64,000 nt of DNA, from NCBI GenBank assembly GCA_020060385.1, contig JAGVAH010000071.1, forward strand, positions 1 to 64,000, given 5' to 3'. Below are positions 8,384-17,609 of the stretch, piece by piece. Position numbers and translations under genes: made by a program. The stretch is from Syntrophobacterales bacterium (lineage in GTDB: Bacteria; Desulfobacterota; Desulfobaccia; Desulfobaccales; 0-14-0-80-60-11). Below the pieces are notes generated by a model. It was not told where the DNA came from and made no database searches. It worked only from the letters and a program-made list of their open reading frames with translations. The number at the start of each line of letters is the position of its first letter. Position 1 is the stretch's first letter.

Positions 8384-10771
8384 TTAACGCAGTTCCGCTC
8401 CCAGTTCTGCCTGCAAAGCCTGCACCACCGCCTCATGATGCCGGTTGACTGCCTCATCCGTCAGGGTCTTCTCCGGGTCCCGGTAGGAGAGGCGGAAGGC
8501 CAGGCTGCGCTTCCCCGGGGGGATGGGCTGACCGGTGTAAACATCAAAGAGACGGGCTTCCACCAGCCAGGGGGCGCCGTGGTAGAGGAGTTCCTGGGCC
8601 ACCCGGCTGGCTGGCACCTCCTCAGGGACTATCAGGGCGATATCCAGGTAGACCGCGGGGTACCGGGGCAGGGGAGTAAAGAGGGGAAAGGGTTGGGCCG
8701 CGGCGGCCAGGGTCTGGAAGTTAAGCTCAAAGGCCCAAACCTGGCCTTCCAGGTCGAGCTTTTCCCCGATCTGGGGGGCAAGTTCCCCCAAAACCCCCAG
8801 TTCCAGGTCGCCGGCATGGATCCGGGCCCCCTGCCGCAGATAAGCGGGCAGCCCGTCTCCCCGGAAACTCACCTCCGGGATCAGCAATCCCTGGAGCAGG
8901 GCTTCCACCACCCCCTTCAAGTCGAAAAAGTCCAGGGGGGCTTTGGAGGCCAGCCAGGAACTCTCTTCCCGGGCGCCGGCCATCACCCCGCTGAGCCACT
9001 GTTCCTCCCGGGGCAGTTCCGAGTCGGCCCTGGGGATAAAGATCTTGGAGAGTTCGAAAAGGCGGACATCGGCCATCTGTTTCAGGTGGTTGCGGCGCAA
9101 GGCATCCAAAAGGCCGGGCAAAAGGGAGGTGCGCATCAGGGACTGCTCTTCGCTCAAGGGGTTGGCCAGGCGCAGCGCCTCCCCCCCGTCTCCCGGCAGG
9201 GCCTGCAGCCTTTCCGAGAGGAAGGAGTAGTTGATGACCTCAAAGAAACCCTGGCCCAGGAGGAGCTCCCGGGCCTCGGCCCGCAACCGGGCCTCGGCCG
9301 GGGGACGGCGGGTGGCCAGCTCTCCCCGGGGCAGGCTCACCGGCACCTGATCATAGCCCGCCAAACGGGCGATCTCTTCGATGAGGTCGATTTCCCGCTC
9401 CAGATCACACCGGAAGGGGGGCACCTGCACTTCCAGGGTGTCCTGGTCCCTTTGCACCACCGGCAGATGCAGCCGTGTGAGCAACTGCCGCATCTCTTCC
9501 CGGGGGAGAGCCGTCCCCAGCACCGCGTTGGCCCGGGAGGCCCGCAGAGTCAAGCGGGGCCGGTAGATGGGCTGGGGATATTCATCCAGGCGGCCGGCCA
9601 GGACCCGGCCTCCGCCCACCGCAGCCATGAGCTGCGCGGCCCGCTCCAGGGCCTGGATGGCGCCATCCGGGTCCACCCCCCGCTCGAAGCGGTAGGAGGC
9701 CTCCGTGCTCAGCCCCAGGCGCTTGGAGGTGCGGCGGATGCTCCCGGGATAAAAATAGGCGCTCTCAATCAAGACCTGTCGGGTGGCCTCCGTTACTTCC
9801 GACTCCAGGCCGCCCATGACCCCGGCCAGGGCCACGGGGGTGTCCCGGTCGCAGATGAGGAGGGTCTCGGGGGTCAAGGGGCGTTCCTGGCCGTCCAGGG
9901 TGGTGAAGTTTTTCTCACCCTGATGGGGCCGCCGCACCACGATCTCGCCACCCCGCAGCTTGGCGAAATCAAAGGCATGCAAAGGCTGGCCCAATTCCAG
10001 GAGCACGTAGTTGGTGACGTCCACTAGGTTGTTGATGGCCCTCAGGCCCGCCAGCTGCAATCGCCGCCTGAGCCAAAAGGGGGAGGGGCCCACGGTGAGG
10101 TCCAACAAGAGGCGGGCCGCGTAACGGGGGCAGCCCACCGCATCCAGGATGGTCACCTTAGCCAGGGTATGGGCCGGTTCCGGGTCCTCGGGGACGATCA
10201 CCTCCGGGTGGCGCAGGGGTTGGTTAAGCAGCGCGGCCACCTCCCGGGCCAGCCCCAGGATGCTTAAGCAATCCGGGCGGTTGGGGGTGACGGCCACTTC
10301 CAGGACCACGTCCGTGAGATGCAGGGCTGCGGCCAGATCCTGCCCCAGGGGGAGGTCCTGGGGGATCTCCATCAGACCCTCGTGGTCCGGGGACAGGCCC
10401 AGTTCGTCCTCCGCCAGGAGCATGCCTGCGGAAGCCACTCCCCGGAGCTTGGCGGCCTTGATCTTATGACCCCCGGAGATCACCGCGCCCAGGGGGGCAA
10501 AGGGATAGAGCTGGCCCGCACTCAGGTTGGGAGCGCCGCACACTACCTGGTGAGTGGTGTGGCCGTCCGTCACTTCCGCCAGGCGCAGGCGGTCCGCCTG
10601 GGGATGGGGTTCCACCCGGTTCACCTTGGCCACCACCACCCCGGAGAAGTCCGGGACTACTTCTTCTAAGGCCTCAACCTCCAGCCCGGCCAGAGTCAGG
10701 CGGTCCGCCAGGTCCGCGGCCGGGATGGTGAGGTCCACAAAATCCTGCAACCAATTGATGGACAGACGCAT
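8384..10771 (-). CDS. pheT: Phenylalanine--tRNA ligase beta subunit
   Basis: The large subunit of the alpha2-beta2 enzyme that charges tRNA-Phe. The 795 residues cover the full bacterial architecture. An N-terminal region starts MRLSINWLQDFVDL. A tRNA-binding EMAP-like fold is at about 40-150 (KVNRVEPHPQADRLRLAEV, VVCGAPNL). The B3/B4 editing domain holds LEVAVTPNRPDCLS, NNLVDVTNYV and GQPLHAFD. B5 follows at about 405-480, then the catalytic-like core and the C-terminal ferredoxin-fold anticodon-binding domain (FPLFTPLPRYPAVYLDIAL onward). The pheS gene usually found just upstream is absent: the preceding gene is a MucR-type regulator behind a terminator. Confidence 0.97.
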   Translation of the reverse strand: MRLSINWLQDFVDLTIPAADLADRLTLAGLEVEALEEVVPDFSGVVVAKVNRVEPHPQADRLRLAEVTDGHTTHQVVCGAPNLSAGQLYPFAPLGAVISGGHKIKAAKLRGVASAGMLLAEDELGLSPDHEGLMEIPQDLPLGQDLAAALHLTDVVLEVAVTPNRPDCLSILGLAREVAALLNQPLRHPEVIVPEDPEPAHTLAKVTILDAVGCPRYAARLLLDLTVGPSPFWLRRRLQLAGLRAINNLVDVTNYVLLELGQPLHAFDFAKLRGGEIVVRRPHQGEKNFTTLDGQERPLTPETLLICDRDTPVALAGVMGGLESEVTEATRQVLIESAYFYPGSIRRTSKRLGLSTEASYRFERGVDPDGAIQALERAAQLMAAVGGGRVLAGRLDEYPQPIYRPRLTLRASRANAVLGTALPREEMRQLLTRLHLPVVQRDQDTLEVQVPPFRCDLEREIDLIEEIARLAGYDQVPVSLPRGELATRRPPAEARLRAEARELLLGQGFFEVINYSFLSERLQALPGDGGEALRLANPLSEEQSLMRTSLLPGLLDALRRNHLKQMADVRLFELSKIFIPRADSELPREEQWLSGVMAGAREESSWLASKAPLDFFDLKGVVEALLQGLLIPEVSFRGDGLPAYLRQGARIHAGDLELGVLGELAPQIGEKLDLEGQVWAFELNFQTLAAAAQPFPLFTPLPRYPAVYLDIALIVPEEVPASRVAQELLYHGAPWLVEARLFDVYTGQPIPPGKRSLAFRLSYRDPEKTLTDEAVNRHHEAVVQALQAELGAELR

Positions 10772-10896
10772 AATAAATTAATTTAACCCCCTTCGCGCGA
10801 GAACTCAAGGACCTACAGAGGGGAAGAGGAAAAACCTGGGGAGAACCAGGGAAACGGCAGACTACTGCCGAAAACTTCAGAAGGCCTCATTCCCGG

Positions 10897-10934
10897 TGAA
10901 AAAAAAGAGGAAGAGGGGCCAGGCGCGGCCCCTC
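10897..10934 (-). terminator. Rho-independent terminator of the mucR-like gene
   Basis: GAGGGGCC (10913-10920) pairs perfectly with GGCCCCTC (10927-10934) around a 6-base loop. On the minus strand it is followed by TTCCTC and a run of eight T. It ends the MucR-type gene and separates it from pheT. A weaker hairpin (CCTGG/CCAGG then TTTTT) lies at 10830-10851. Confidence 0.7.
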
Positions 10935-10978
10935 TCCCATTGCATAGGGAAATTGCGGCATCTAAACGCAGCCGGTTC

Positions 10979-11428
10979 TCAGGCGGTTTTGGCCTTGCGG
11001 CGGCCCCCCCGCTCCCCCAGCCCCTTTTCTTTAGCCAATTTGCGGCGCTGCTCCGAATATTCCTTGCAGACCAGGGGGAACTTCTTGGGGTCCAGGCCGT
11101 ATTGGCGGTAGTATTCGGCGGGTGCCAACTTATGGGCTTTACGCAAATGGGCTTTTAAGGTCCGCATCTTCTTCCCGCATTCCAGGCAGACCACGTATTT
11201 TTCTTTAACGATCTCTTCCAACGGGATAGAGGGCTGCTTCACTACAGCTTCCTGTTGCCCCTTTTCTGGGTCAGATGCGGCCTCGGCCAGGGAAATTTCC
11301 CCTTCCAGGGAGGATAATAGATTGTATATATCTTTAATCTCCTCCACCAACTCCTTGGGGGTGAGTTCGCTCATGGAGGCATGGGACATTACAATTTGAG
11401 CCGTCAATTTCATGACTTCGCTAGGCAT
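10979..11428 (-). CDS. MucR/Ros-family transcriptional regulator
   Basis: A 149-residue protein with the MucR/Ros DNA-binding domain. A single zinc finger (CLECGKKMRTLKAHLRKAH, about residues 80-98) is followed by the diagnostic LAPAEYYRQYGL and a basic KRRKLAKEKGLGERGGRRK tail. The N-terminal 75 residues are helical and acidic and probably oligomerise. Ros/MucR proteins bind AT-rich DNA and act as global or nucleoid-type regulators of envelope and motility genes in alphaproteobacteria; Desulfobacterota homologues are largely unstudied. AAAGGAACG precedes the ATG. The AT-rich spacer 11429-11621 lies upstream. Confidence 0.85.
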   Translation of the reverse strand: MPSEVMKLTAQIVMSHASMSELTPKELVEEIKDIYNLLSSLEGEISLAEAASDPEKGQQEAVVKQPSIPLEEIVKEKYVVCLECGKKMRTLKAHLRKAHKLAPAEYYRQYGLDPKKFPLVCKEYSEQRRKLAKEKGLGERGGRRKAKTA

Positions 11429-11621
11429 GAAAATCGTTCCTTTCTTTATAATTTATTAAAATACCGTGATGCAGCAGGGTAGGCAGTACCTATGGGAAGC
11501 ATTTATATTTAACTATTACTTATCTTGTCAAGATAATTTTAAGAACGTTAATATTTTTTCCACAATTTTATTAATTTTACTCCTGCTTATATGCACGAAT
11601 GTCCCGAATCACCTCTACAAC

Positions 11622-12342
11622 TCAAGATTTACTTCCCTTGGCCATATTCTGTAAGAGATGAGGGTCACTGATAGTAATCTTTCCCTTTTCCATCTCTATC
11701 GCTCCCAAACTTTTGAATCGGGCCAAAGTGCGGGACAAGGTTTCACTGATTGTGCCCAGGTAAGCTGCCAGGTGGGTTTTGGTGGTAGGTAACTCAAAGG
11801 TCAGTCCTGGGGCGATACGGCCATGAGTTTCCGTGCATCTTTCCAAAAAATAACGCGCCAGTCGCGCTGATACTTCCTTCAGGGAAACATCTTCCAGTTG
11901 TTTGGTCAGGTGATATAGCAACCGGCTCAGAGTGGCGAGCATATTGCGGGCCAGGGCCGGAGAAGCCGCCAAGTGTTGCAGAAAGGTCTTGCCGGGGAAA
12001 AAGAGGGTTTGACTCTCTTCCAGGGCGATGGCCGTGGCCGGGTAAGGACTGGCCGCAAAGACCACCGCCTCCCCGAAGGTCTCCCCGGGCTGCACCAGCC
12101 GGATAATATATTCCTTGCCGTCCGGGGAGCTTTTCACCAGTTTCACCAGCCCGGTCACCAGCAGGTAAAAGCCCTGGGCCTCCTTTCCCTCCCAGAAGAT
12201 GGCGGCCTGGCGGGGAAATTGGCGGTTTACCGCCAGGTCCGCCAGGGTCTCCAGGTCTGCTTCCGAAACCCCGGAGAAGAGATGGGTCTGCCGTAGTACC
12301 TTCTTTTTCTGGATAACCCCCTCCTGCGGCCTGGTCGGCCAT
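11622..12342 (-). CDS. Crp/Fnr-family regulator, apparently split by a +1 frameshift near its start
   Basis: The open part encodes a cyclic-nucleotide-binding fold and a Crp-type winged helix (TKTHLAAYLGTISETLSRTLARF). Reading past the GTG at 12158 in the same frame gives a textbook N-terminal Crp segment back to about 12311 (LFSGVSEADLETLADLAV, FPRQAAIF, then GFYLLVTG), so the short start is wrong. No ATG, GTG or TTG exists in that frame before the stop codon at 12357-12359. An ATG at 12342 lies one frame away. Removing one G from the G-run at 12317-12321 would join it to the Crp frame (MADQAAGG-VIQKKKV). Either the base call or assembly is off, the gene is newly broken, or it uses an unusual start. 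No cysteines suited to an Fnr-type Fe-S cluster are seen. A TTGTCA-N17-AAAATT promoter is plausible at 12386-12358, with a TGCAG-CAA-CTGCA palindrome (12364-12376) inside it. Confidence 0.75.
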
Positions 12343-12553
12343 GATTTGAATTTTGTTTAATTTTGCAGCAACTGCATTATTTGACAAGAAAAATATGTGG
12401 GGGCGCGCTCCCCTGTGAGCCAGATGCCTGGACGCGCCTTTGCAGTTGACGGGGCAAGAGCCGGTTTGATAGAGTGCTAAGGCTGCTAACAACAGGAACC
12501 CCGGGGGCATTGCCGGCCCGGGGCGCTAACTTCATGGCCGAAAGGAGCACCGT

Positions 12554-13699
12554 ATGATTTCCCTTAGATGGGCTATGATTGTACTCTTGGCGTTTTGCTG
12601 GCTGGCAGCCGGCTGCGGCTCCAAGGAAGAAAACGTCATCCCCGTCGGCGTCAACGCCGAACTCACCGGCAGCAAACCCACGGTGGGCGACTCCTGCAAG
12701 AAGGCCGCGGAGCTCCTGGCCGCCCAGGTGAATCAGGCCGGGGGGATCAAGGTGGGGGAGAAGAAATATCCCCTGAAACTCTTCGTCGAAGATAACGAAG
12801 ATAAGGCCGAATCCGCCGCGGCCGCTTCCCAGAAGCTCATCAGCCAGAACAACGTCCTGGCCATCATCGGCCCCAACGCCTCGGGCAACGCCATCCCCGC
12901 GGCCCGTATCTGTGAAGACGCGGGGGTGATCATGATCACCCCCTGGTCCACCAACCCCAAGACCACGGAAGGCAAGAAATACGTCTTCCGGGCCTGTTTC
13001 ATCGACGATTTCCAGGGCCAGGTGATGGCCAAGTTCGCCCGGGACAACCTCCAGGCCAAGACCGCCGCGGTCCTTTACGACGTGGCCTCGGAATACAACA
13101 AGGGCATTGCCGAATTCTTTAAGAAATTCTTCGAGGCCGCGGGGGGCAAGGTGGTGGCCTTCGAGTCCTACACCAAAGACGATAAGGACTTTTCCTCCCA
13201 GTTGACCAGCATCAAGGCCGCCAACCCGGACGTCCTCTTTCTGCCCAACTATTACAACGAGGTGCCCCTCCAGGCCCAACAGGCCCGGCGCCTGGGGCTG
13301 ACCTGCCCCTTTATCGGCTCTGATTCCTGGGGCAGCGAGGAACTTTTGCGCCTGGGAGCCAAGGATCTGGAAGGCGCCTTTTTCAGCACTCATTACGCGC
13401 CGGATATCGCCACCCCCAAGGCCCAGAAATTCATCAAGGACTATGAAGCCAAATACGGCAAAAAGCCCGATGATGTGGCGGCCCTGACTTACGACGCCTG
13501 CCAATTGCTGTGCGCGGCCATCGCCCAGGCCCAAAGCCTGGACCGGAAAAAGGTGCGGGATGCCCTGGCGTCCATTCAGAAGTTCGAAGGGGTCACCGGC
13601 AAAATGGATTTTAAAACCAAGAATGACCCCGTCAAGAGCGCGGTCATCCTGCAGATCAAAGACGGCAAGTTCAAATACCACGCGGCCGTGCAGCCTTAA
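12554..13699 (+). CDS. livK: Branched-chain amino-acid ABC transporter, substrate-binding lipoprotein
   Basis: A 381-residue periplasmic binding protein of the Leu/Ile/Val (LivJ/LivK, type I fold) family. It delivers branched-chain amino acids or related amides to the LivHMGF importer. The N-terminus is a lipoprotein signal with lipobox LAAGC (Cys21), so the protein should be tethered to a membrane. Typical family stretches follow: IPVGVNAELTGSKPTVGDSC, ARICEDAGVIMITPWSTNP and GSDSWGSEELL. AAGGAG precedes the ATG at good distance. It is the first gene of the five-gene set 12554-17606, each separated by an inverted-pair spacer repeat. The exact substrate cannot be read from the sequence. Confidence 0.93.
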   Translation: MISLRWAMIVLLAFCWLAAGCGSKEENVIPVGVNAELTGSKPTVGDSCKKAAELLAAQVNQAGGIKVGEKKYPLKLFVEDNEDKAESAAAASQKLISQNNVLAIIGPNASGNAIPAARICEDAGVIMITPWSTNPKTTEGKKYVFRACFIDDFQGQVMAKFARDNLQAKTAAVLYDVASEYNKGIAEFFKKFFEAAGGKVVAFESYTKDDKDFSSQLTSIKAANPDVLFLPNYYNEVPLQAQQARRLGLTCPFIGSDSWGSEELLRLGAKDLEGAFFSTHYAPDIATPKAQKFIKDYEAKYGKKPDDVAALTYDACQLLCAAIAQAQSLDRKKVRDALASIQKFEGVTGKMDFKTKNDPVKSAVILQIKDGKFKYHAAVQP

Positions 13700-13702
13700 C
13701 TT

Positions 13703-13818
13703 GAAAGGATAAAAGGTTAAAAGGTTAAGAGGGGAAGAGGGGAAAAGGGGAAGAGGGAAAAGCAACTTTTTAATGATTACTCTCTTGCCTTCTTAACCTT
13801 TTCCCCCTTCCCCTTTTC
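13703..13818. repeat. Purine/pyrimidine inverted-pair repeat (family A), livK-livH spacer
   Basis: A purine-rich arm of GGTTAAAAGGTTAAGAGGGG type followed by a pyrimidine-rich arm ending CTTAACCTTTTCCCCCTTCC, so the two halves can fold into a long imperfect hairpin. Relatives: 15902-15987, 16800-16881 and 63000-63094. Confidence 0.7.
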
Positions 13819-13847
13819 ACCCAAAGACGAACGCAGGCCAACCATTC

Positions 13848-14759
13848 ATGCTCCAAATATTGGGACAAAACGTCTTAAACGCCCTGCAACTGGGGAGCGT
13901 CTATGCCCTCATCGCCCTGGGCTACACCATGGTCTACGGCATCCTCACCCTCATCAATTTTGCCCATGGCGACATCTTCATGGTGGGGGCCTACTTAAGC
14001 CTGGCGGCCGCGGCCTTTCTCCTGGGGCTGCCCCTGGGCTTACCCCTGGTGGTGGTGTTTGTGGGGGCCATGGTCTTCAGTATGTTGCTAACCGCGCTGT
14101 TGGGGGTGACCATTGAGCGGTTGGCGTACCGCCCCTTGCGCCAGGCCCCCAGGGTCTCCGCGGTGATCACCGCCCTGGGGGTGGGGCTCTTCCTGGAGAA
14201 TTTTACCTTGGGCCTCCTGGGCCCGGAGCCCCGGCATTTCCCCTCCCTGATCACCATGGGCGTCTGGGAGGTGGCGGGCCTCACCATTACCCCCCTGCAG
14301 GTCCTCATCATCCTGGGGGCCGCGGTGCTGATGGTCCTTTTGGACCTGTTGGTGGGCCACACCCTGCTGGGCATGGCCATGCGGGCTATTTCGTACAACC
14401 GGCCCATTGTGCCGTTGATGGGGGTGTCGGTGGACCGGGTGATTTCCCTGACCTTCGCCATCGGCTCCGCCATTGCCGCCGCGGGGGGCTTGTTGTACGG
14501 CCTGGCCTACCCGGTCCTGGACCCCTACATGGGCATCCGCATCGGCTGGTGGGCCTTCATCGCCGCGGTGGTGGGGGGCATCGGCAATATCCGGGGGGCC
14601 ATGCTGGGGGGTTTTATCCTGGGCGCGGTGGAAATCTTCACTCCCATGGTGCTCCCGTCTTCCACCTACCGGGACTTCGTGGCCTTTTCGCTCCTGCTCC
14701 TGCTCCTGGTCTTCAAACCCACGGGCCTGCTGGGCCGCCCGGTGTTTGAGAGAGTTTGA
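13848..14759 (+). CDS. livH: Branched-chain amino-acid ABC transporter permease LivH
   Basis: A 303-residue inner-membrane permease (BPD_transp_2 family). It opens with the typical LQLGSVYALIALGYTMVYGI and contains NFAHGDIFMVGAY, which is diagnostic of LivH. About eight hydrophobic segments follow, with the conserved coupling region GMAMRAISYN and GGIGNIRGAMLGG near the C-terminus. It pairs with LivM to form the channel. Confidence 0.95.
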   Translation: MLQILGQNVLNALQLGSVYALIALGYTMVYGILTLINFAHGDIFMVGAYLSLAAAAFLLGLPLGLPLVVVFVGAMVFSMLLTALLGVTIERLAYRPLRQAPRVSAVITALGVGLFLENFTLGLLGPEPRHFPSLITMGVWEVAGLTITPLQVLIILGAAVLMVLLDLLVGHTLLGMAMRAISYNRPIVPLMGVSVDRVISLTFAIGSAIAAAGGLLYGLAYPVLDPYMGIRIGWWAFIAAVVGGIGNIRGAMLGGFILGAVEIFTPMVLPSSTYRDFVAFSLLLLLLVFKPTGLLGRPVFERV

Positions 14760-14763
14760 TTTG

Positions 14764-14853
14764 ACAGTGATTCAGTAATTAGTAATCGGTAGTCAATATC
14801 TGTGTCTGTAAGCCTTTTTTTACTGATTACTGATCACCGATTGCTGATTACTA
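14764..14853. repeat. ACTGATTA inverted-pair repeat (family B), livH-livM spacer
   Basis: The left arm carries TCAGTAATTAGTAATCGG-type units and the right arm the complementary ACTGATTACTGATCACCGAT, separated by about 25 bases ending in a T-run. Four more copies occur at 19362, 25346, 27301 and 38445, all within or at the edge of the virion gene block. Confidence 0.7.
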
Positions 14854-14876
14854 TTTAATTCGAAGTTCCCCATTTA

Positions 14877-15848
14877 ATGGCAATTTCAGATAAACAAAAA
14901 AAACTAATCATTTGCCTCGGTGCGGCCCTGCTCCTGGCCCTGGCCTGGCTCCTCCCCGGGGCCGGCCTCCTCAACCCCTACCTGGTGCAGATCCTCATGT
15001 ACGCGGGGATCAACATGATCCTCACCCTGAGCCTGAATCTGGTGAACGGCTACATGGGGGAGTTTTCCGTGGGCCACGCCGGGTTCATGGGCATCGGCGC
15101 CTACGCGGCCTCCATCCTCACCGTCTGGGTCCTGCCCCGGTCCTGGGCTCTGTGGACTTTTCCCGCGGTACTGGTGGCGGGGGGCCTGGCCGCGGCCGTG
15201 GCCGGTCTGGTGGTGGCCTTCCCCTCCTTCCGCACCCGGGGGGATTACCTGGCCATCGTCACCCTGGCCTTCAACATGATCGTCAAGAGCGTCCTGGAAA
15301 ACCTGGAAATCCTGGGAGGCCCCCGGGGGTTTCTGGGCATGCCCCGCCTCACCAACCTCTTCTGGGTGGTGGCTTGGGTATTGATAACGGTTTTGGTGTT
15401 GCGCCGCCTGGTTTATTCCAATTTCGGCCGGGGCATCACCGCCATCCGGGAAGACGAGGTGGCCGCCAACCTCACGGGGGTGGACACCCGCCGCCTCAAG
15501 CTCTACGCCTTTCTCATCTCCGCTTTTTTCGCGGGGGTGGCCGGGGGGCTCTTCGCCCATTTGCTGCAGTTCATCAACCCCCGGAGCTTCTCCATCCTCA
15601 AGTCCACGGACATGCTGGTGATGGTCTACCTGGGGGGCGTGAGCAGCCTCACCGGGTCGCTCCTGGGGGCCGCGATCTTTACCCTGCTCATGGAGATCCT
15701 GCGGCCCCTGGGCCTGTGGCGCTGGGTGGTGGGGCCGCTGCTTTTGGTATTATTGATGATCTTTCGGCCTCAGGGGATCATGGGGTTCAGGGAATGGAAG
15801 TGGTTGGGCCAAGGGCCAGGGGTCAGGGGTCAGGACGCAATGCCATAG
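14877..15848 (+). CDS. livM: Branched-chain amino-acid ABC transporter permease LivM
   Basis: A 323-residue permease partner of LivH. Diagnostic stretches are LSLNLVNGYMGEFSVGHAGFMGIGAYAA, VAFPSFRTRGDYLAIVTLAF and GRGITAIREDEVAA (the ATPase-coupling loop). About nine hydrophobic segments are visible. The C-terminus ends with a short tail whose codons merge with a following repeat-like GGGCCAGGGGTCAGGGGTC stretch, so the last 15 residues are unconserved. Confidence 0.95.
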   Translation: MAISDKQKKLIICLGAALLLALAWLLPGAGLLNPYLVQILMYAGINMILTLSLNLVNGYMGEFSVGHAGFMGIGAYAASILTVWVLPRSWALWTFPAVLVAGGLAAAVAGLVVAFPSFRTRGDYLAIVTLAFNMIVKSVLENLEILGGPRGFLGMPRLTNLFWVVAWVLITVLVLRRLVYSNFGRGITAIREDEVAANLTGVDTRRLKLYAFLISAFFAGVAGGLFAHLLQFINPRSFSILKSTDMLVMVYLGGVSSLTGSLLGAAIFTLLMEILRPLGLWRWVVGPLLLVLLMIFRPQGIMGFREWKWLGQGPGVRGQDAMP

Positions 15849-15901
15849 AGCGTGCCGGGCACACCGGATTATGGCGGCCATGGGCCGCCCTATATTGAGG
15901 A

Positions 15902-15987
15902 CAAAAGGGAATGAGGGGAAAAGGGGAAACGGAGAAGGTTTTAATTATTTCCTTTTTCCCTTTTAACCTTTTCCCCTCTTCCCCCTT
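15902..15987. repeat. Purine/pyrimidine inverted-pair repeat (family A), livM-livG spacer
   Basis: A GGGAATGAGGGGAAAAGGGG arm and a TTTTAACCTTTTCCCCTCTTCC arm, able to pair. Same family as 13703-13818. Confidence 0.7.
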
Positions 15988-15999
15988 GATGAAGAATTT

Positions 16000-16797
16000 A
16001 TGTCGTTATTAGAAATAAACGACCTCTCCCACAACTTCGGCGGCCTGCGGGCGGTCAGCGATTTTTCCCTGGAGGTCAGGGAAGGGGAACTGGTGGGTCT
16101 CATCGGCCCCAACGGCGCGGGCAAGACCACCATCTTCAACCTGATCACCGGGGTCTTTAAGGTAGGCCAGGGGCAGATAAAATTTCAGGGGGAAGACATT
16201 ACCCGCTGGCGCAGCCACCGCATCAGTTCGGCGGGCATTGCCCGCACCTTTCAGAATATCCGGCTATTTAAGGAGTTGAGCGTCCTGGACAACGTGCGCC
16301 TGGGGGCCTATGCCCGCCATGCCTACAGCCTCCTGGACGCGGTGGGGCGCAGCCGCAATTTCCGCCAGGAAGAGGAGCGGCAGCGGCAGCGGGCCGATTC
16401 CCTCTTGGCCCGCTTTAATCTCTCCCGTTACGCCGACACGCCGGCCCGGAATCTGCCTTACGGAGAGCAGCGGCGGGTGGAGATGGCCCGGGCCTTGATC
16501 AGCGGGCCCCGGCTGCTCCTTTTAGATGAGCCCGCGGCGGGCATGAACCAGAGCGAGGCCCAGGAGCTCATCCGCCTCATTTTAGAAATTAAAGAGGAAT
16601 TTTCCCTGACCGTCATCCTCATCGAGCATCAGATGCGGGTGGTACAGAATCTCTGCCAGTGGGTCAAGGTGCTGGACTTCGGGGAGACCATCGCCTCCGG
16701 CCCCCCCCAGGAGATGCAAAGCCACCCAAAAGTATTGGAGGCTTATTTAGGGAAAGATGGAGCGTTGGCTGGGGAAGAATCCGGAAATGTGGCATAG
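16000..16797 (+). CDS. livG: Branched-chain amino-acid ABC transporter ATP-binding protein LivG
   Basis: A 265-residue ABC ATPase. The Walker A is GPNGAGKTT at about residues 35-43. A Q-loop region follows ([19 protein letters not shown]). The signature is the degenerate [16 protein letters not shown] found in LivG, and Walker B is [12 protein letters not shown]. The H-loop is IEHQM. The extended region [21 protein letters not shown] between the Q-loop and the signature is also usual for LivG. It powers import together with LivF. Confidence 0.95.
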   Translation: MSLLEINDLSHNFGGLRAVSDFSLEVREGELVGLIGPNGAGKTTIFNLITGVFKVGQGQIKFQGEDITRWRSHRISSAGIARTFQNIRLFKELSVLDNVRLGAYARHAYSLLDAVGRSRNFRQEEERQRQRADSLLARFNLSRYADTPARNLPYGEQRRVEMARALISGPRLLLLDEPAAGMNQSEAQELIRLILEIKEEFSLTVILIEHQMRVVQNLCQWVKVLDFGETIASGPPQEMQSHPKVLEAYLGKDGALAGEESGNVA

Positions 16798-16799
16798 AG

Positions 16800-16881
16800 T
16801 AGAGGGGGAAAAGGGAAAAAGTTAAGAGATAAGGACCTGCCTTCCCCTTTTAACCTTTTTTCCTTTTAACCTTTTCCCCCC
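16800..16881. repeat. Purine/pyrimidine inverted-pair repeat (family A), livG-livF spacer
   Basis: An AGAGGGGGAAAAGGGAAAAA arm and a CCTTTTAACCTTTTCCCCCC arm. Same family as 13703-13818. Confidence 0.7.
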
Positions 16882-16898
16882 TGCGAAAGCAGACAGCT

Positions 16899-17606
16899 AT
16901 GACTTTACTCGAAGTAATCGACCTGTGGATCGCCTACGACCGCATCAACGCGGTACGGGGGGTCTCCTTTGCGGTGGGGGAGGGGGAAATCGTCACCCTC
17001 ATCGGCGCCAACGGCGCGGGGAAATCCACCATCCTCAGGGCCATCTCCGGGCTGCTGCCCGCGGCCCGGGGCAGCATCACCTTCGCAGGTGAGGACTTGC
17101 TCAGCCTGCCGGCCCATCTCCGGACGCAGCGGGGCATTGCCCACGTGCCGGAGGGCCGGGGGATCTTCGGCAACCTGACGGTCCTGGAAAATCTGCGCCT
17201 GGCGGCCTATGGCCGCAGCCAGGCCCAGTTTCGCCAAGATCTGCGGGAGGTTTACCGGCTCTTTCCCCGCTTGGCGGAACGGCGGCAGCAGTGGGGCAAC
17301 ACCCTCTCCGGCGGCGAGCAGCAGATGCTGGCCGTGGGCCGGGCCTTGATGAGCCGGGGGCGGCTGCTGCTCCTGGATGAACCTTCCATGGGCCTGGCCC
17401 CCATGCTGGTCCGGGAGATCTTTAAGGTCATCCAGCGCCTCAACCGGCAGGGGGCCACCATTCTGTTGGTAGAACAAAACGCCAACCTGGCCCTGGAAGT
17501 GGCCCACCGCGCCTATATCCTGGAAAACGGGGAAATCTTCCTCTCCGGCCCCAGCCGGGAACTGCAGCACCACCCCCGGGTCCAGGAGGCTTATCTGGGA
17601 GGATGA
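16899..17606 (+). CDS. livF: Branched-chain amino-acid ABC transporter ATP-binding protein LivF
   Basis: A 235-residue ABC ATPase. Walker A is GANGAGKST, the signature is TLSGGEQQMLAVGRAL, Walker B is LLLLDEPSMGLAP, and the H-loop lies in LLVEQN. The family phrase GIAHVPEGRGIFGNLTVLENL is intact. It is the last gene of the liv set and the last chromosomal gene before the leftward virion block. Confidence 0.95.
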   Translation: MTLLEVIDLWIAYDRINAVRGVSFAVGEGEIVTLIGANGAGKSTILRAISGLLPAARGSITFAGEDLLSLPAHLRTQRGIAHVPEGRGIFGNLTVLENLRLAAYGRSQAQFRQDLREVYRLFPRLAERRQQWGNTLSGGEQQMLAVGRALMSRGRLLLLDEPSMGLAPMLVREIFKVIQRLNRQGATILLVEQNANLALEVAHRAYILENGEIFLSGPSRELQHHPRVQEAYLGG

Positions 17607-17609
17607 TTA

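Noticed and set aside
11466..11654. 62-codon open frame in the AT-rich spacer
   Set aside because: It overlaps the Crp gene end, its hydrophobic run arises from AT-rich DNA, and there is no ribosome binding site.
12381..12420. Rightward sigma-70 promoter for livK using TTGACA at 12381
   Set aside because: The region 17 bases downstream is GC-rich with no -10 likeness. The reverse reading fits the Crp gene better.
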